Notes under the pieces: model-generated
Seen by the model: the letters and a program-made list of their open reading frames with translations, nothing else
What the model was told of the DNA's origin: nothing
Databases searched by the model: none
Source of the DNA: Marisediminitalea lipolytica
GTDB taxonomy: Bacteria; Pseudomonadota; Gammaproteobacteria; Enterobacterales; Alteromonadaceae
DNA length: 64,000 bases
Assembly: GCF_001758465.1 (NCBI RefSeq)
Contig: NZ_MJIC01000014.1
Span: forward strand, 124,001-188,000
Direction of reading: 5' to 3'
Made by a program: the position numbers and the translations under genes
Shown: in pieces, positions 26,046 to 35,111 of the stretch
How the letters are laid out: each line of letters starts with the position of its first letter
Position numbering within the stretch: the stretch's first letter is position 1

Positions 26046-27359
26046 ATGAAGTATGTTGTTGGTAGTTTTTGGTTGCTCACGGTTATGCTGGCATATTGGT
26101 TGGGGGGAACATCCGTCGACAACGCGTATTCTATCGCCTCCGGCAGTCAGACACCCATCCCATTCAGCGCGGCACAACATCCCCATAAAGAGAGCAACAA
26201 TAAATTCGAGCTGACAAAGCAGAGCGCTTTGCAGCTTGAAACAACCTGTCAGGAACCAACAGAGACCGCCCTTACAGGGGCTGAACTGGTGGCAGAAACA
26301 AAGCGCTTACTGGCGTCTGCACAGTTTGGCTCTTCCATGGCCGCCGTGGCACGGGGATACCAAATGGTGTCCGCCCTCAACGCAGAGCAAACACTGGAAG
26401 CGTTGAATTTACTTGATTTATACGACGATCCGGAAAGTATGCGATTGGTGCATATGTTCTTAGAGCACTTGGCGAGTTTGTCACCGCTTGAGGCTATGGA
26501 TTTTGTCGCTACCAATCTGCACAGCGCGCGGCAAAAGGAAATGGCCAGCTTTACGGTACTGCGGGCGTGGGCAGAAGCTCAGCCTGAAGCCGCACTTGAC
26601 TGGTATCTGAGTGACCCAGATGAAGCGAACAGCGGCTCTCTCAGTCACTATGGATTAATGACATTGTATTTCAGCTATGCCGAAAAAAATATAGAACAGG
26701 CGGTTAGCAGTGTGGCAAATCGCTTTAGTAAAACTGACTATGCCGCCATTGAAATGGCTTTTAGTGGTATTGCCTCGAGCCTTAAAACCACGGCTGATTT
26801 TGAGTTCGTGTTAGCTAACCTGGCAGAACTGGATAACGAAAAAGCACTTAGTCGCGTTTATCTGTCATGGGCCTCCATAGATCCACACAGCGCATTGAAC
26901 CGACTGGCCAGTCAAACAAATTCTGAAAGTCGAGAGCATATTAAAGAAACGGTATATCGCCAATGGATGTATGACAGTCCTGCTGAGGCTTCCGTGGCCT
27001 ATATGGAGAGTGCGCCACCTGCCGAGCGCCAGTCCCGCGCTTAGATGATTGTGGATGTAATGGGGTTTCGGGATCCGCAACAAACATTAACCTGGATCAA
27101 CGAGCAAACAGACACGGATACTCATGCATTAACTCAACAATTGCTGGCGCAGTCAGTCATGGTTAACCCGCAGTTTGCTGATAATCAACTGCATCTCATT
27201 GAAGATGAAACTGCTCGCCTGGGGCTCAGCGCTCAGATATACATTAATTACGAAAAACACAGTCAGGCGAAGGCTGATGACTTCCTGCTAAGGCAGCCGG
27301 ATCAACAACATCTAACCGAAGAGATTGCCAGACAGCAAAAAGACATGGCACAGTGGTAA
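26046..27359 (+). pseudogene. Uncharacterised exported protein gene split by an in-frame amber codon
   Basis: One continuous frame of 438 codons is interrupted by a single TAG at 27042-27044. The first part (332 residues) has an N-terminal membrane anchor (YVVGSFWLLTVMLAYWLGG) and a helical region with repeated motifs such as AEAQPEAALDWYLSDP, ASIDPHSALNRLAS and RDPQQTLTWINEQ. The last one lies beyond the stop, so the downstream part belongs to the same protein. CAG to TAG would be a one-base change. An ATG directly follows the stop but has no RBS. The alternatives are a recent null mutation, readthrough, or sequencing error. Function unknown; ATG 26046 was chosen behind AAGGGA. Confidence 0.65.
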
Positions 27360-27365
27360 CTAAAT

Positions 27366-28163
27366 ATGGCACCAGATTACCGTACGTATTCAAAAGAGCA
27401 ATTAGAAGAGGCCCTCGATTCTATCGATAAATCACGTTTTCCAGAACGGGTGGCCCAGATAGAAAAAGCGCTGAAACAGCTATCTGAATCTGCAGCCACA
27501 GACGAAACCGATAAAGAAGCGTATCTGCTGCCAGAGCCCGAAACGTCGGAGCAACAGCAACGCAATGTGCTGGCACTGTTCGGAATGATCTCGGTTGGCC
27601 TTGTCATCGGCGCCATGTTAGCGCCTGCCTATTTCCACTCCTTTTTGTTAGCTGATGAATGGGTTACACCGTTTAAATGGGTGGCGTGGACGGCGGTTAC
27701 TATCGTATTTCTGGTGAGTATGAAGTATTTAGGTCATCCTTCTGAGCTCAGAAAGGCGAATGCCAGGTTACTCGCCAAAGGTAAGAAACCCATGCGAAAG
27801 GATTCTAAACGGCGCGCTGCGGGCATATTTATTGGTGCTTTGGCCATTGCGCTGTTGGCTGGTTTTGCTGTATTTCGCGGTCTTCCGGTTGCCCTTCACC
27901 TGTATGTTATGGACGCTAAACCGTCTTCAATGGTTATCACGGTGGCTAAACTAAACCGCCGCTATCGCAAAAAGCACTGTAACGGTAAAATTTACTTAAA
28001 AGAGTATGAGCAACAGCTTTTTGATTATGTGTGTCAGGTGGTGAGCAGAACTTCCTGGGAAGGACTAAGCCCAGGGCAGAAAATGCGTCTGCAGGGGAGT
28101 CAGTCGGCGCTCGGTTTTCTGGTTACCGATGGTTACGCTATCCGCCAGAGTAACAAGAAATAG
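27366..28163 (+). CDS. Uncharacterised three-segment membrane protein
   Basis: A 265-residue protein not assigned to a known family. A charged N-terminal region (1-65, possible coiled coil at 7-45) is followed by membrane segments at about 68-92, 100-117 and 150-175, then a basic C-terminal domain with two cysteines (KKHCNGK, DYVCQ) that could be outside the cytoplasm. It starts 6 bp after the split gene and is probably in its operon. A Pho-box-like array of phoD begins at its stop codon. No function is claimed. Confidence 0.6.
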   Translation: MAPDYRTYSKEQLEEALDSIDKSRFPERVAQIEKALKQLSESAATDETDKEAYLLPEPETSEQQQRNVLALFGMISVGLVIGAMLAPAYFHSFLLADEWVTPFKWVAWTAVTIVFLVSMKYLGHPSELRKANARLLAKGKKPMRKDSKRRAAGIFIGALAIALLAGFAVFRGLPVALHLYVMDAKPSSMVITVAKLNRRYRKKHCNGKIYLKEYEQQLFDYVCQVVSRTSWEGLSPGQKMRLQGSQSALGFLVTDGYAIRQSNKK

Positions 28164-28189
28164 TCATAATCCTTTCATCTCAATGTCAC
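28161..28189 (+). promoter_or_regulatory. Pho-box-like triple repeat before phoD
   Basis: TAGTCAT (28161), CTTTCAT (28172) and ATGTCAC (28183) are spaced by exactly 11 bp with AATC and CTCA spacers. The second and third match the PhoB consensus CTGTCAT/C in six of seven bases. The array ends 45 bp before the phoD ATG. It is the clearest PhoB-type site in the window. Confidence 0.72.
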
Positions 28190-28234
28190 GGAGTTTAGTC
28201 ATAGTCTCGGCAATATAGCTTGCTGGACTTTATT

Positions 28235-29884
28235 ATGATCTTTTCACGTCGTCAGTTTTTAAAGACTACGCTTACTACCGGAATCTTAACGCCTTTTGTT
28301 GCCCAGGTCGCGGCAGCACCGGTTAACCCTTTGTTTGATTGCGGTGTTGCCAGTGGCGACCCGACCCATACCAGTGTGATCCTGTGGACCCATACTCGCG
28401 AACCGGTCGCCATCCGCTGGGAAGTCGCTCAGGATATGGCCTTTAAAACAGTGTTACTAAGCGGCCAGGGACAAACCACGATTGAGCAGGACTGCACTTT
28501 TAAAGTTGATGTCACCGGATTACAACCCGGTACCACCTACTATTACCGCTTTATCACCGCGAATGGACAGAGTGAGCCCGGCCGCACTAAAACCCTGCCT
28601 AAAGGTGAATTAGCATCATTAAGCGTTGCAGTTGCCTCATGCTCCAACTATCCCTTTGGCTATTTTAATGCTTATCATCATATTGCATCCGATGAGTCGG
28701 TAGATTTTGTTCTGCACCTTGGTGACTACATTTATGAGTATGGTCAGGATGGCTGGGGCGATGAAGAAGCCCGTAAGATCAATCGCCGTCATCTGCCTGC
28801 CAATGAAATTATTACGCTGGCTGACTACCGCACCCGGCATCGCCAGTACAAAACCGATAACGGGTCGCGTTTGATGCATGCCTCCCATCCGCTTATTCCC
28901 ACCTGGGATGACCATGAGTCGGCCAATAACCCGTACATGGATGGAGCGCAGAACCATCAGGCTGACGAAGGTGACTGGGCGGCGCGACGAGCAGCCTCCA
29001 TTCAGGCGTATTACGAATGGATGCCACTAAGGGAACCTGGCAAAAATGCCAGTAAAGCCGAGTTATGGCGTCATTTTGAATTTGGCGATCTGGCCTCCTT
29101 AACTACCATCGAAACCCGGCATACCGGTCGTAGTAAGCAAATTGATTATGCTAAGGAACTGCCCGGCATAATGGCTAAGCAAAGTGCGGATACTTTTGTA
29201 AAAGAAGTACTGGGTGCGCCTGGCCGCAGTATGCTCAGTGTCGCCATGGAAAACTTTCTGGAGGAAAAACTGGCTTCGTCGGTAGCGCAGGGAACGCAGT
29301 GGCGATTAATTGGCAATCAGATCCCCATGGCTCGCACCAATGTGCCCGTTGGCGATGATTTAAGCCTGCCTGCTGATCTGGCTGCCAATAAAGCCATCGC
29401 CCAGCACTTTGGTTATTTTATGGCGCTAGGTAAGTATGACTTACCCATTTATCTGGATACCTGGGATGGTTATCCGGTGGCCAGAGAGAAGTTTTATCAG
29501 CTGTGTCAGTCAGTGAAGGCGACTGACCTGATTGTGCTAACCGGCGACAGCCACGCATTCTGGGCAAACCAGTTGTTTGCCGCAGATGGCAAGGCGATGG
29601 GCGTTGAGTTAGGTACGGCAGGGATTACTTCACCAGGCGATTTTGAAACTTTCGGGCCACAGCTGGCTACTGAGTTTGACCGCCGGGTGGCTAATCACAA
29701 CCGCGAAATCCTGTGGACTGACTGTCAGCACCGCGGATACATTAAACTCGACCTGACACCATCACAGGCGCTGGCAAGTTTTGTGGCGGTGTCGAATATC
29801 ACGTCTGAGCACTACAGTGCAAAAACACTGCGCGAATATCGCATTACCAAGTCTGCTCAGTCGCTGTCGATGACTCAGCGTTAG
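28235..29884 (+). CDS. phoD: Alkaline phosphatase PhoD with Tat signal
   Basis: A 549-residue exported phosphodiesterase/phosphomonoesterase of the PhoD family, which releases phosphate from organic esters and needs Ca/Fe. The Tat signal SRRQFLK is at residues 4-10. The PhoD N-terminal domain (FDCGVASGDPTHTSVILWT) and metallophosphatase motifs (HLGDYIYEYG, WDDHESANN, LTGDSHAFWA) are intact. ATG 28235 places the twin-arginine motif at the N-terminus; an in-frame TTG at 28220 is less likely. The preceding Pho-box-like repeats mark it as a Pho regulon member. It is a plausible supplier or consumer of what the TonB-linked receptor imports. Confidence 0.93.
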   Translation: MIFSRRQFLKTTLTTGILTPFVAQVAAAPVNPLFDCGVASGDPTHTSVILWTHTREPVAIRWEVAQDMAFKTVLLSGQGQTTIEQDCTFKVDVTGLQPGTTYYYRFITANGQSEPGRTKTLPKGELASLSVAVASCSNYPFGYFNAYHHIASDESVDFVLHLGDYIYEYGQDGWGDEEARKINRRHLPANEIITLADYRTRHRQYKTDNGSRLMHASHPLIPTWDDHESANNPYMDGAQNHQADEGDWAARRAASIQAYYEWMPLREPGKNASKAELWRHFEFGDLASLTTIETRHTGRSKQIDYAKELPGIMAKQSADTFVKEVLGAPGRSMLSVAMENFLEEKLASSVAQGTQWRLIGNQIPMARTNVPVGDDLSLPADLAANKAIAQHFGYFMALGKYDLPIYLDTWDGYPVAREKFYQLCQSVKATDLIVLTGDSHAFWANQLFAADGKAMGVELGTAGITSPGDFETFGPQLATEFDRRVANHNREILWTDCQHRGYIKLDLTPSQALASFVAVSNITSEHYSAKTLREYRITKSAQSLSMTQR

Positions 29885-29887
29885 TAC

Positions 29888-30406
29888 TTATAACAGCGCA
29901 TTTTGTCGTGGCCGCTGAATAATCCAGCGTGCCACGTCCTGGCGCAGGAATTTGTAGGTAAAACCACCCGCCAGTCCGGCGATGACCTGCCAGAGCTGAC
30001 CTTCAAAAGAACGTGTGCCTGCAATTAGCGTGACGTTAAGAATGGGCTGCATCAACAGCATGACAAGCAGCATAACCAGGCCGCCGGCTAATGGATGTAA
30101 CCAGTTGCTTTTGAGATTAAACAATCGCCCCACTTTACCACTGATAAACAAGGCCAGCGCCAGCGCAACAAATACCGCAGAACCGTATTTTGGCAAGAGC
30201 CCCCACCAATCCAGGACGGTATGTTCTAACCATTGGTTGCCGCTGATAACAACGCCCAGAGATTCCAGATTAGCGAGCACAAACTGTGACTGCGAAACGC
30301 TGGCGATGGTATAGGTGACTAACCAGGCTACCAGTAAGGCGCCGACTTTAGTGACCGGGCTGATATCGGACTGTACTTCGTAAACGACTTCTTTTTCATC
30401 CATCAA
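29888..30406 (-). CDS. Small uncharacterised membrane protein
   Basis: A 172-residue protein with about four membrane segments (near 20-40, 72-92, 100-120 and 130-150) and a basic C-terminal tail. No family was recognised. It converges on phoD with a 3-bp gap and is divergent from the sugar dehydrogenase gene. Two adjacent Met codons (30406, 30403) give the same protein but for one residue. A TCCAT-GTTGATGG start area with weak RBS makes the exact start unsure. Confidence 0.55.
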   Translation of the reverse strand: MMDEKEVVYEVQSDISPVTKVGALLVAWLVTYTIASVSQSQFVLANLESLGVVISGNQWLEHTVLDWWGLLPKYGSAVFVALALALFISGKVGRLFNLKSNWLHPLAGGLVMLLVMLLMQPILNVTLIAGTRSFEGQLWQVIAGLAGGFTYKFLRQDVARWIIQRPRQNALL

Positions 30407-30537
30407 CGGAATGCTCTTTCACACCAAGGGTTAAACCTGACTTGCTTTCTTGCACAGATCACAACACTGCTTACAACAAAGCGCAACACAAATCGTATAA
30501 TTTCATGCTAAGCTGCCAGGAACAAGTTGTTGATAGT

Positions 30538-31719
30538 ATGAAAGGTATGAGCAAAGCGTTACATCTGCATAATAAAGTGTTACTGCCCCTGATATTTTGG
30601 GCCGGTACGCTGTTGTGGGGAAGACCAGTAAACGCCGATGAGCCTCCTCCCGTAACCGGCAACTTTCACCAGACTCAAATCGCCGGGTATTTATCGTCAC
30701 CCTGGGCCGCGGTAGAAAACCCGCTTGGTGGCTGGTTTATTACTGAGCGTGGCGGCACTATTGTTGAATATACTAACGCTGGCCAGCGACTGGAAATCTA
30801 CCTGGATATTCCCGACCTGTATGTTAGCGGGCAGGGGGGGCTGCTGGATATCGTGCTGGCCGATGATTTTACCGAATCACGACGGGTCTTTTTAAGCTTT
30901 TCCGTGGGCAGCGATGACGAAAACTACCTGGCCTTTGGTACGGCCCGCCTGGAGGGCGAAAAGCCCAAAGTAACGCGGTTGTTTACGGTGACCACCCCTA
31001 AGGATACACCGGTACACTTTGGCGGCCGCCTGCTTAAACTGGCCGATGGTACCTGGCTGATGACCAGCGGCGATGGCTTTGATTATCGTGAGCATGCCCA
31101 GCAAAAAAGCAGTCTTCTGGGCAAGGTTTTACGCTTTAACGAAGACGGCAGTGCGCCTGCGGATAACCCTTTTTACACTACGCCAGACGCAGTGCAAAGC
31201 TATGTTTTTACGTTAGGGCATCGTAATCCCCAGGGGCTGACTCAGGATCCGGCTACCGGCCAAATCTGGTTACATGAACACGGCCCCGATGGCGGTGATG
31301 AAATTAATTTGCTCAGTGCGGGAAAAAACTATGGCTGGCCGGTGGTGACACTGGGAGAAGATTATTCCGGCGCGAAAATTACGCCCTTTACTCATTACGA
31401 CGGCATGGCGGATCCGCAGTTAAACTGGACCCCTTCAATTGCACCGTCGTCAATGGTGGTTTACCGGGATACGGCGTTTCCTGAACTTGCTGGTCACCTG
31501 TTAGTAAGCAGCCTGAAAAACAAAGCGTTGTTTGCAGTGGCATTAGACCAAAATCCCATGTCCACCGAGCAAATCTTTGCTACTATAAATGAGCGTTTAC
31601 GAGATGTGGTTGTTGGTCGGGATGGTTCTATCTACGTACTGACAGATGGCGAGCGCGCCCGGTTAATGCGTTTTTCCCCGCTACGGCAGGAAAACGTGCC
31701 GGAACACAGTTTGCGCTAA
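30538..31719 (+). CDS. PQQ-dependent sugar dehydrogenase-like protein (soluble aldose dehydrogenase family)
   Basis: A 393-residue exported six-bladed beta-propeller of the GDH-B/Asd (YliI-like) family, which oxidises aldoses with PQQ in the periplasm. Signal segment at about 10-32 (LLPLIFWAGTLLWGRPVNA). Recognisable motifs are SPWAAVENPLGGWFITERGG, QGGLLDIVLADDF, LGHRNPQGLT and WLHEHGPDGGDEINLL (His and Asp for PQQ/Ca). The start is uncertain: ATG 30538 gives a normal signal peptide, while an in-frame ATG at 30442 would add 32 residues of unsignal-like sequence. It is expressed alone. Confidence 0.82.
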   Translation: MKGMSKALHLHNKVLLPLIFWAGTLLWGRPVNADEPPPVTGNFHQTQIAGYLSSPWAAVENPLGGWFITERGGTIVEYTNAGQRLEIYLDIPDLYVSGQGGLLDIVLADDFTESRRVFLSFSVGSDDENYLAFGTARLEGEKPKVTRLFTVTTPKDTPVHFGGRLLKLADGTWLMTSGDGFDYREHAQQKSSLLGKVLRFNEDGSAPADNPFYTTPDAVQSYVFTLGHRNPQGLTQDPATGQIWLHEHGPDGGDEINLLSAGKNYGWPVVTLGEDYSGAKITPFTHYDGMADPQLNWTPSIAPSSMVVYRDTAFPELAGHLLVSSLKNKALFAVALDQNPMSTEQIFATINERLRDVVVGRDGSIYVLTDGERARLMRFSPLRQENVPEHSLR

Positions 31720-31827
31720 CCCGAACTATGAGCTTGTCGACACTGACGAAAGCGACGCTGTCACCCCGCTGGTGACAACAATAGTCTGGCTGAATATCGG
31801 CTATAAGTCTGCGAAACTGCATAAAAA

Positions 31828-31856
31828 TTCAAATTCGTTATATATGCCGTTATAAT
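31828..31856 (+). promoter_or_regulatory. Candidate sigma-70 promoter for acnB
   Basis: TTCAAA (31828-31833) and a perfect TATAAT (31851-31856) are 17 bp apart, 73 bp before the acnB start. This is a pattern match only. Confidence 0.45.
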
Positions 31857-31928
31857 TCCGGCGTTTAAATAGTCACTTCCTGCTCCGGGACCGTTCGAAT
31901 TGGCAGGAATAACCATGAGGAAAACATC

Positions 31929-34541
31929 GTGTTAGAAGAATATCGCAAACACGTAGATGAGCGTGCTGCTGAAGGAATCCCACCAAAACCGCTCAATGCG
32001 GAACAAGTGGCAGGATTAGTTGAATTACTGAAAAATCCACCTGCAGGCGAAGAAGAGTTTCTGCTGGAACTGATTTCTGAGCGTGTACCTCCTGGTGTTG
32101 ACGAAGCCGCTTATGTAAAAGCAGGCTTCTTAAGTGCCATCGTAAAAGGCGAAGCAAGCTGCGACCTGATCAGCAAAGAAAAAGCGGTTGAATTACTGGG
32201 TAACATGCACGGTGGTTACAACATCGCAACTCTGGTTGAGTTACTGGATGACGCAGCACTGGCACCACTGGCTGCCAAAGAACTGAAGCACACGCTGCTG
32301 ATGTTTGATGCGTTCCACGACGTAGAAGAAAAGCACAAAGCAGGCAACGAGTTCGCAACTGACGTAATCAAGTCATGGGCCGAAGGTGAGTGGTTCACTT
32401 CTCGTCCGCAAATGGCTGACAAGATGACTTACTCAGTATTTAAAGTGACCGGTGAAACTAACACCGATGACTTATCACCAGCACCAGATGCATGGTCACG
32501 CCCTGATATCCCTCTGCACGCCTTAGCGGCTTACAAAATGACCCGTGACGGTCTTGAGCCGGAAGAGCACGGCGTTAAAGGCCCAATGAAGCAAATCGAA
32601 GAAGTGAAGGCTAAAGGCCATCCGGTTGCTTTCGTGGGTGACGTAGTAGGTACCGGTTCTTCTCGTAAGTCTGCGACTAACTCTGTTCTGTGGTTCTTCG
32701 GTGAAGACCTGCCAGGCGTGCCTAACAAGCGCGGCGGCGGTGTATGTATTGGTTCTAAAGTAGCGCCAATCTTCTTTAACACCATGGAAGATGCCGGTGC
32801 GTTAGTATTTGAAGCTGACGTCGAAAAAATGAACATGGGTGATGTTATCGACATCTATCCGCTGGAAGGCAAAATCACTAACAGTGAAACTGGCGAAGTA
32901 CTGGCTGAGTACAGCTACAAGTCTAAGGTAATCCTGGACGAAGTACGTGCTGGTGGCCGTATCAACCTGATCATCGGTCGTGGCCTGACTGAAAAAGCCC
33001 GTGAAGCATTAGGCTTAGGTCCGTCTGATCTGTTCCGTAAGCCTGAGCAACCTGCTGATTCTGGCAAAGGCTTCTCACTGGCCCAGAAAATGGTTGGTAA
33101 AGCCTGTGGCGTAGAAGGTATCCGCCCTGGTACATATTGCGAACCTAAGATGACTACCGTAGGTTCTCAGGATACTACTGGTCCTATGACCCGTGACGAA
33201 CTGAAAGACCTGGCGTGTCTTGGCTTCACTGCCGACCTGACCATGCAGTCTTTCTGTCACACTGCCGCTTATCCTAAGCCGGTTGATATCGATACTCAGC
33301 ACACCCTGCCTGACTTCATCATGAACCGTGGCGGTGTTTCACTGCGTCCTGGTGACGGTATCATCCACAGCTGGTTAAACCGTATGTTGCTGCCTGATAC
33401 AGTAGGTACTGGTGGTGACTCACACACCCGTTTCCCTCTGGGTATTTCATTCCCAGCCGGTTCTGGTCTGGTTGCCTTTGCTGCGGCCACTGGTGTTATG
33501 CCTCTGGATATGCCTGAATCAATTCTGGTTCGCTTTAAAGGCGAGCGTCAGCCTGGTATCACCCTGCGTGACCTGGTACACGCGATTCCGCTGTACGGCA
33601 TCAAGCAAGGCCTGCTGACTGTAGAGAAGAAAGGTAAGATCAATGCTTTCTCTGGTCGTATCCTTGAAATCGAAGGTCTGGAAGACTTAACTGTTGAGCA
33701 AGCGTTCGAACTGTCTGATGCGTCTGCAGAGCGTTCTGCTGCGGGTTGTACTATCAACCTGTCAGAAGAGTCAATTGCTGAGTACCTGCGTTCTAACATC
33801 ACCATGCTACGCTGGATGATCAACGAAGGTTACGGTGATCCACGTACGCTTGAGCGTCGTGCTCAGAAGATGGAAGAATGGCTGGCGAACCCAAGCCTGA
33901 TGCGTGCTGATGCCGATGCTGAATACGCAGAAGTGATTGAAATCGACCTGTCTGAAATCAAAGAGCCTATCGTTTGCTGCCCGAACGACCCGGATGATGC
34001 GAAAACGCTGTCTGACGTTGCTGGCGACAAGGTTGATGAAGTCTTCATCGGTTCTTGTATGACTAACATCGGTCACTTCCGTGCGGCAGGTAAACTGCTG
34101 GATAACTACGGTAAAACACTGCCGACCCGCCTGTGGATTTCTCCTCCGACTAAGATGGATAAAGCCCAGCTGATGGAAGAAGGTTACTACAACATCTACG
34201 GTCGCGTAGGTGTACGTACTGAAATGCCAGGCTGTTCACTGTGTATGGGTAACCAGGCACGTGTTGATGCCGGTACTACTGTACTGTCTACTTCTACCCG
34301 TAACTTCCCTAACCGTTTAGGTGATGGCGCTAACGTATACCTGACTTCTGCAGAACTTGCAGCGGTTGGTGCAATCGTTGGTCGTCTGCCAACTGCGGCG
34401 GAGTACATGGAATACGCTGGTAAGATCGACTCAATGGCAGCCGATGTATACCGCTACCTGAACTTCGACAAGATGGAAAGCTTCAAGAAAGCAGAAGAAG
34501 AAGCTAAGGCTAAGATCATTCCAACGTTGAATGTTGCCTGA
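31929..34541 (+). CDS. acnB: Bifunctional aconitate hydratase 2 / 2-methylisocitrate dehydratase
   Basis: An 870-residue cytoplasmic [4Fe-4S] enzyme, the main TCA-cycle aconitase of gammaproteobacteria. AcnB domain order is seen: N-terminal HEAT-like helices (1-160), the swivel domain ([15 protein letters not shown]) and the catalytic core. Cluster cysteines lie in [13 protein letters not shown] and [11 protein letters not shown], and the [11 protein letters not shown] motif is intact. The start is GTG 31929 with a GAGGA RBS seven bases away, and the N-terminus [19 protein letters not shown] is standard. Codon use is strongly biased, as expected for an abundant enzyme. A clear terminator follows. 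Confidence 0.97.
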   Translation: MLEEYRKHVDERAAEGIPPKPLNAEQVAGLVELLKNPPAGEEEFLLELISERVPPGVDEAAYVKAGFLSAIVKGEASCDLISKEKAVELLGNMHGGYNIATLVELLDDAALAPLAAKELKHTLLMFDAFHDVEEKHKAGNEFATDVIKSWAEGEWFTSRPQMADKMTYSVFKVTGETNTDDLSPAPDAWSRPDIPLHALAAYKMTRDGLEPEEHGVKGPMKQIEEVKAKGHPVAFVGDVVGTGSSRKSATNSVLWFFGEDLPGVPNKRGGGVCIGSKVAPIFFNTMEDAGALVFEADVEKMNMGDVIDIYPLEGKITNSETGEVLAEYSYKSKVILDEVRAGGRINLIIGRGLTEKAREALGLGPSDLFRKPEQPADSGKGFSLAQKMVGKACGVEGIRPGTYCEPKMTTVGSQDTTGPMTRDELKDLACLGFTADLTMQSFCHTAAYPKPVDIDTQHTLPDFIMNRGGVSLRPGDGIIHSWLNRMLLPDTVGTGGDSHTRFPLGISFPAGSGLVAFAAATGVMPLDMPESILVRFKGERQPGITLRDLVHAIPLYGIKQGLLTVEKKGKINAFSGRILEIEGLEDLTVEQAFELSDASAERSAAGCTINLSEESIAEYLRSNITMLRWMINEGYGDPRTLERRAQKMEEWLANPSLMRADADAEYAEVIEIDLSEIKEPIVCCPNDPDDAKTLSDVAGDKVDEVFIGSCMTNIGHFRAAGKLLDNYGKTLPTRLWISPPTKMDKAQLMEEGYYNIYGRVGVRTEMPGCSLCMGNQARVDAGTTVLSTSTRNFPNRLGDGANVYLTSAELAAVGAIVGRLPTAAEYMEYAGKIDSMAADVYRYLNFDKMESFKKAEEEAKAKIIPTLNVA

Positions 34542-34560
34542 CTTGACGTATAAACTAGAA

Positions 34561-34591
34561 AGCCGGGCACCGTAAGGGCCCGGCTTTTTTT
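34561..34591 (+). terminator. Terminator after acnB
   Basis: AGCCGGGC and GCCCGGCT arms with a nine-base loop, followed by T7. Confidence 0.9.
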
Positions 34592-34625
34592 ATGTCTGTA
34601 TACAAGGTAATCAAAAGGAATGTTA

Positions 34626-35078
34626 ATGGGAACGCGCACCACAATAAAATCAAAACTACTGGCGACAACTGCATTGCTCGCTGGCCTGATGCTTTCTGCC
34701 TGCAATGTAAACGCAGTAGATTTTGAAACAGCGCGAGTTAAAGTAAACGACCTGACGCTGCACGTTGAGTATGCGCAGACTTTCGATCAGCGGGCTCAGG
34801 GCCTGATGTTTCGTAAAACACTGTGTGACGATTGCGGCATGTTGTTTGTTTTCAGACCCGAAAAGCAGGCGAGCATGTGGATGAAGAATACTTTTATTCC
34901 ACTGGACGTGGCATTTATCGACAGAAACGGTGTCATAACTGATATCAAGCCATTACAACCACACGATTTAACCTCGGTGGGGGCGTCTAAAGTGATTAAG
35001 TATGCACTAGAAATGAACCAGGGCTGGTTTGCCAAACATGATATTCATGTTGGCGACCAACTGATTGTCAATCCATAA
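34626..35078 (+). CDS. DUF192 family lipoprotein or exported protein
   Basis: A 150-residue protein with an N-terminal signal (about 10-27, LLAGLMLSAC), where LSA-Cys resembles a lipobox. The DUF192 domain at about 40-150 shows QRAQGLMFRKTLCDDCGMLFVF, MWMKNTFIPLDVAFID and VIKYALEMNQGW. The family fold is known but the function is not. ATG 34626 is six bases after AAAAGGA, while ATG 34620 abuts it, so the later start was used. The lysC gene follows 33 bp downstream and may be co-transcribed, though a metabolic link is not evident. Confidence 0.85.
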   Translation: MGTRTTIKSKLLATTALLAGLMLSACNVNAVDFETARVKVNDLTLHVEYAQTFDQRAQGLMFRKTLCDDCGMLFVFRPEKQASMWMKNTFIPLDVAFIDRNGVITDIKPLQPHDLTSVGASKVIKYALEMNQGWFAKHDIHVGDQLIVNP

Positions 35079-35111
35079 CGCTGAAAGAACAGCGTACAAA
35101 CGGAGAACACC

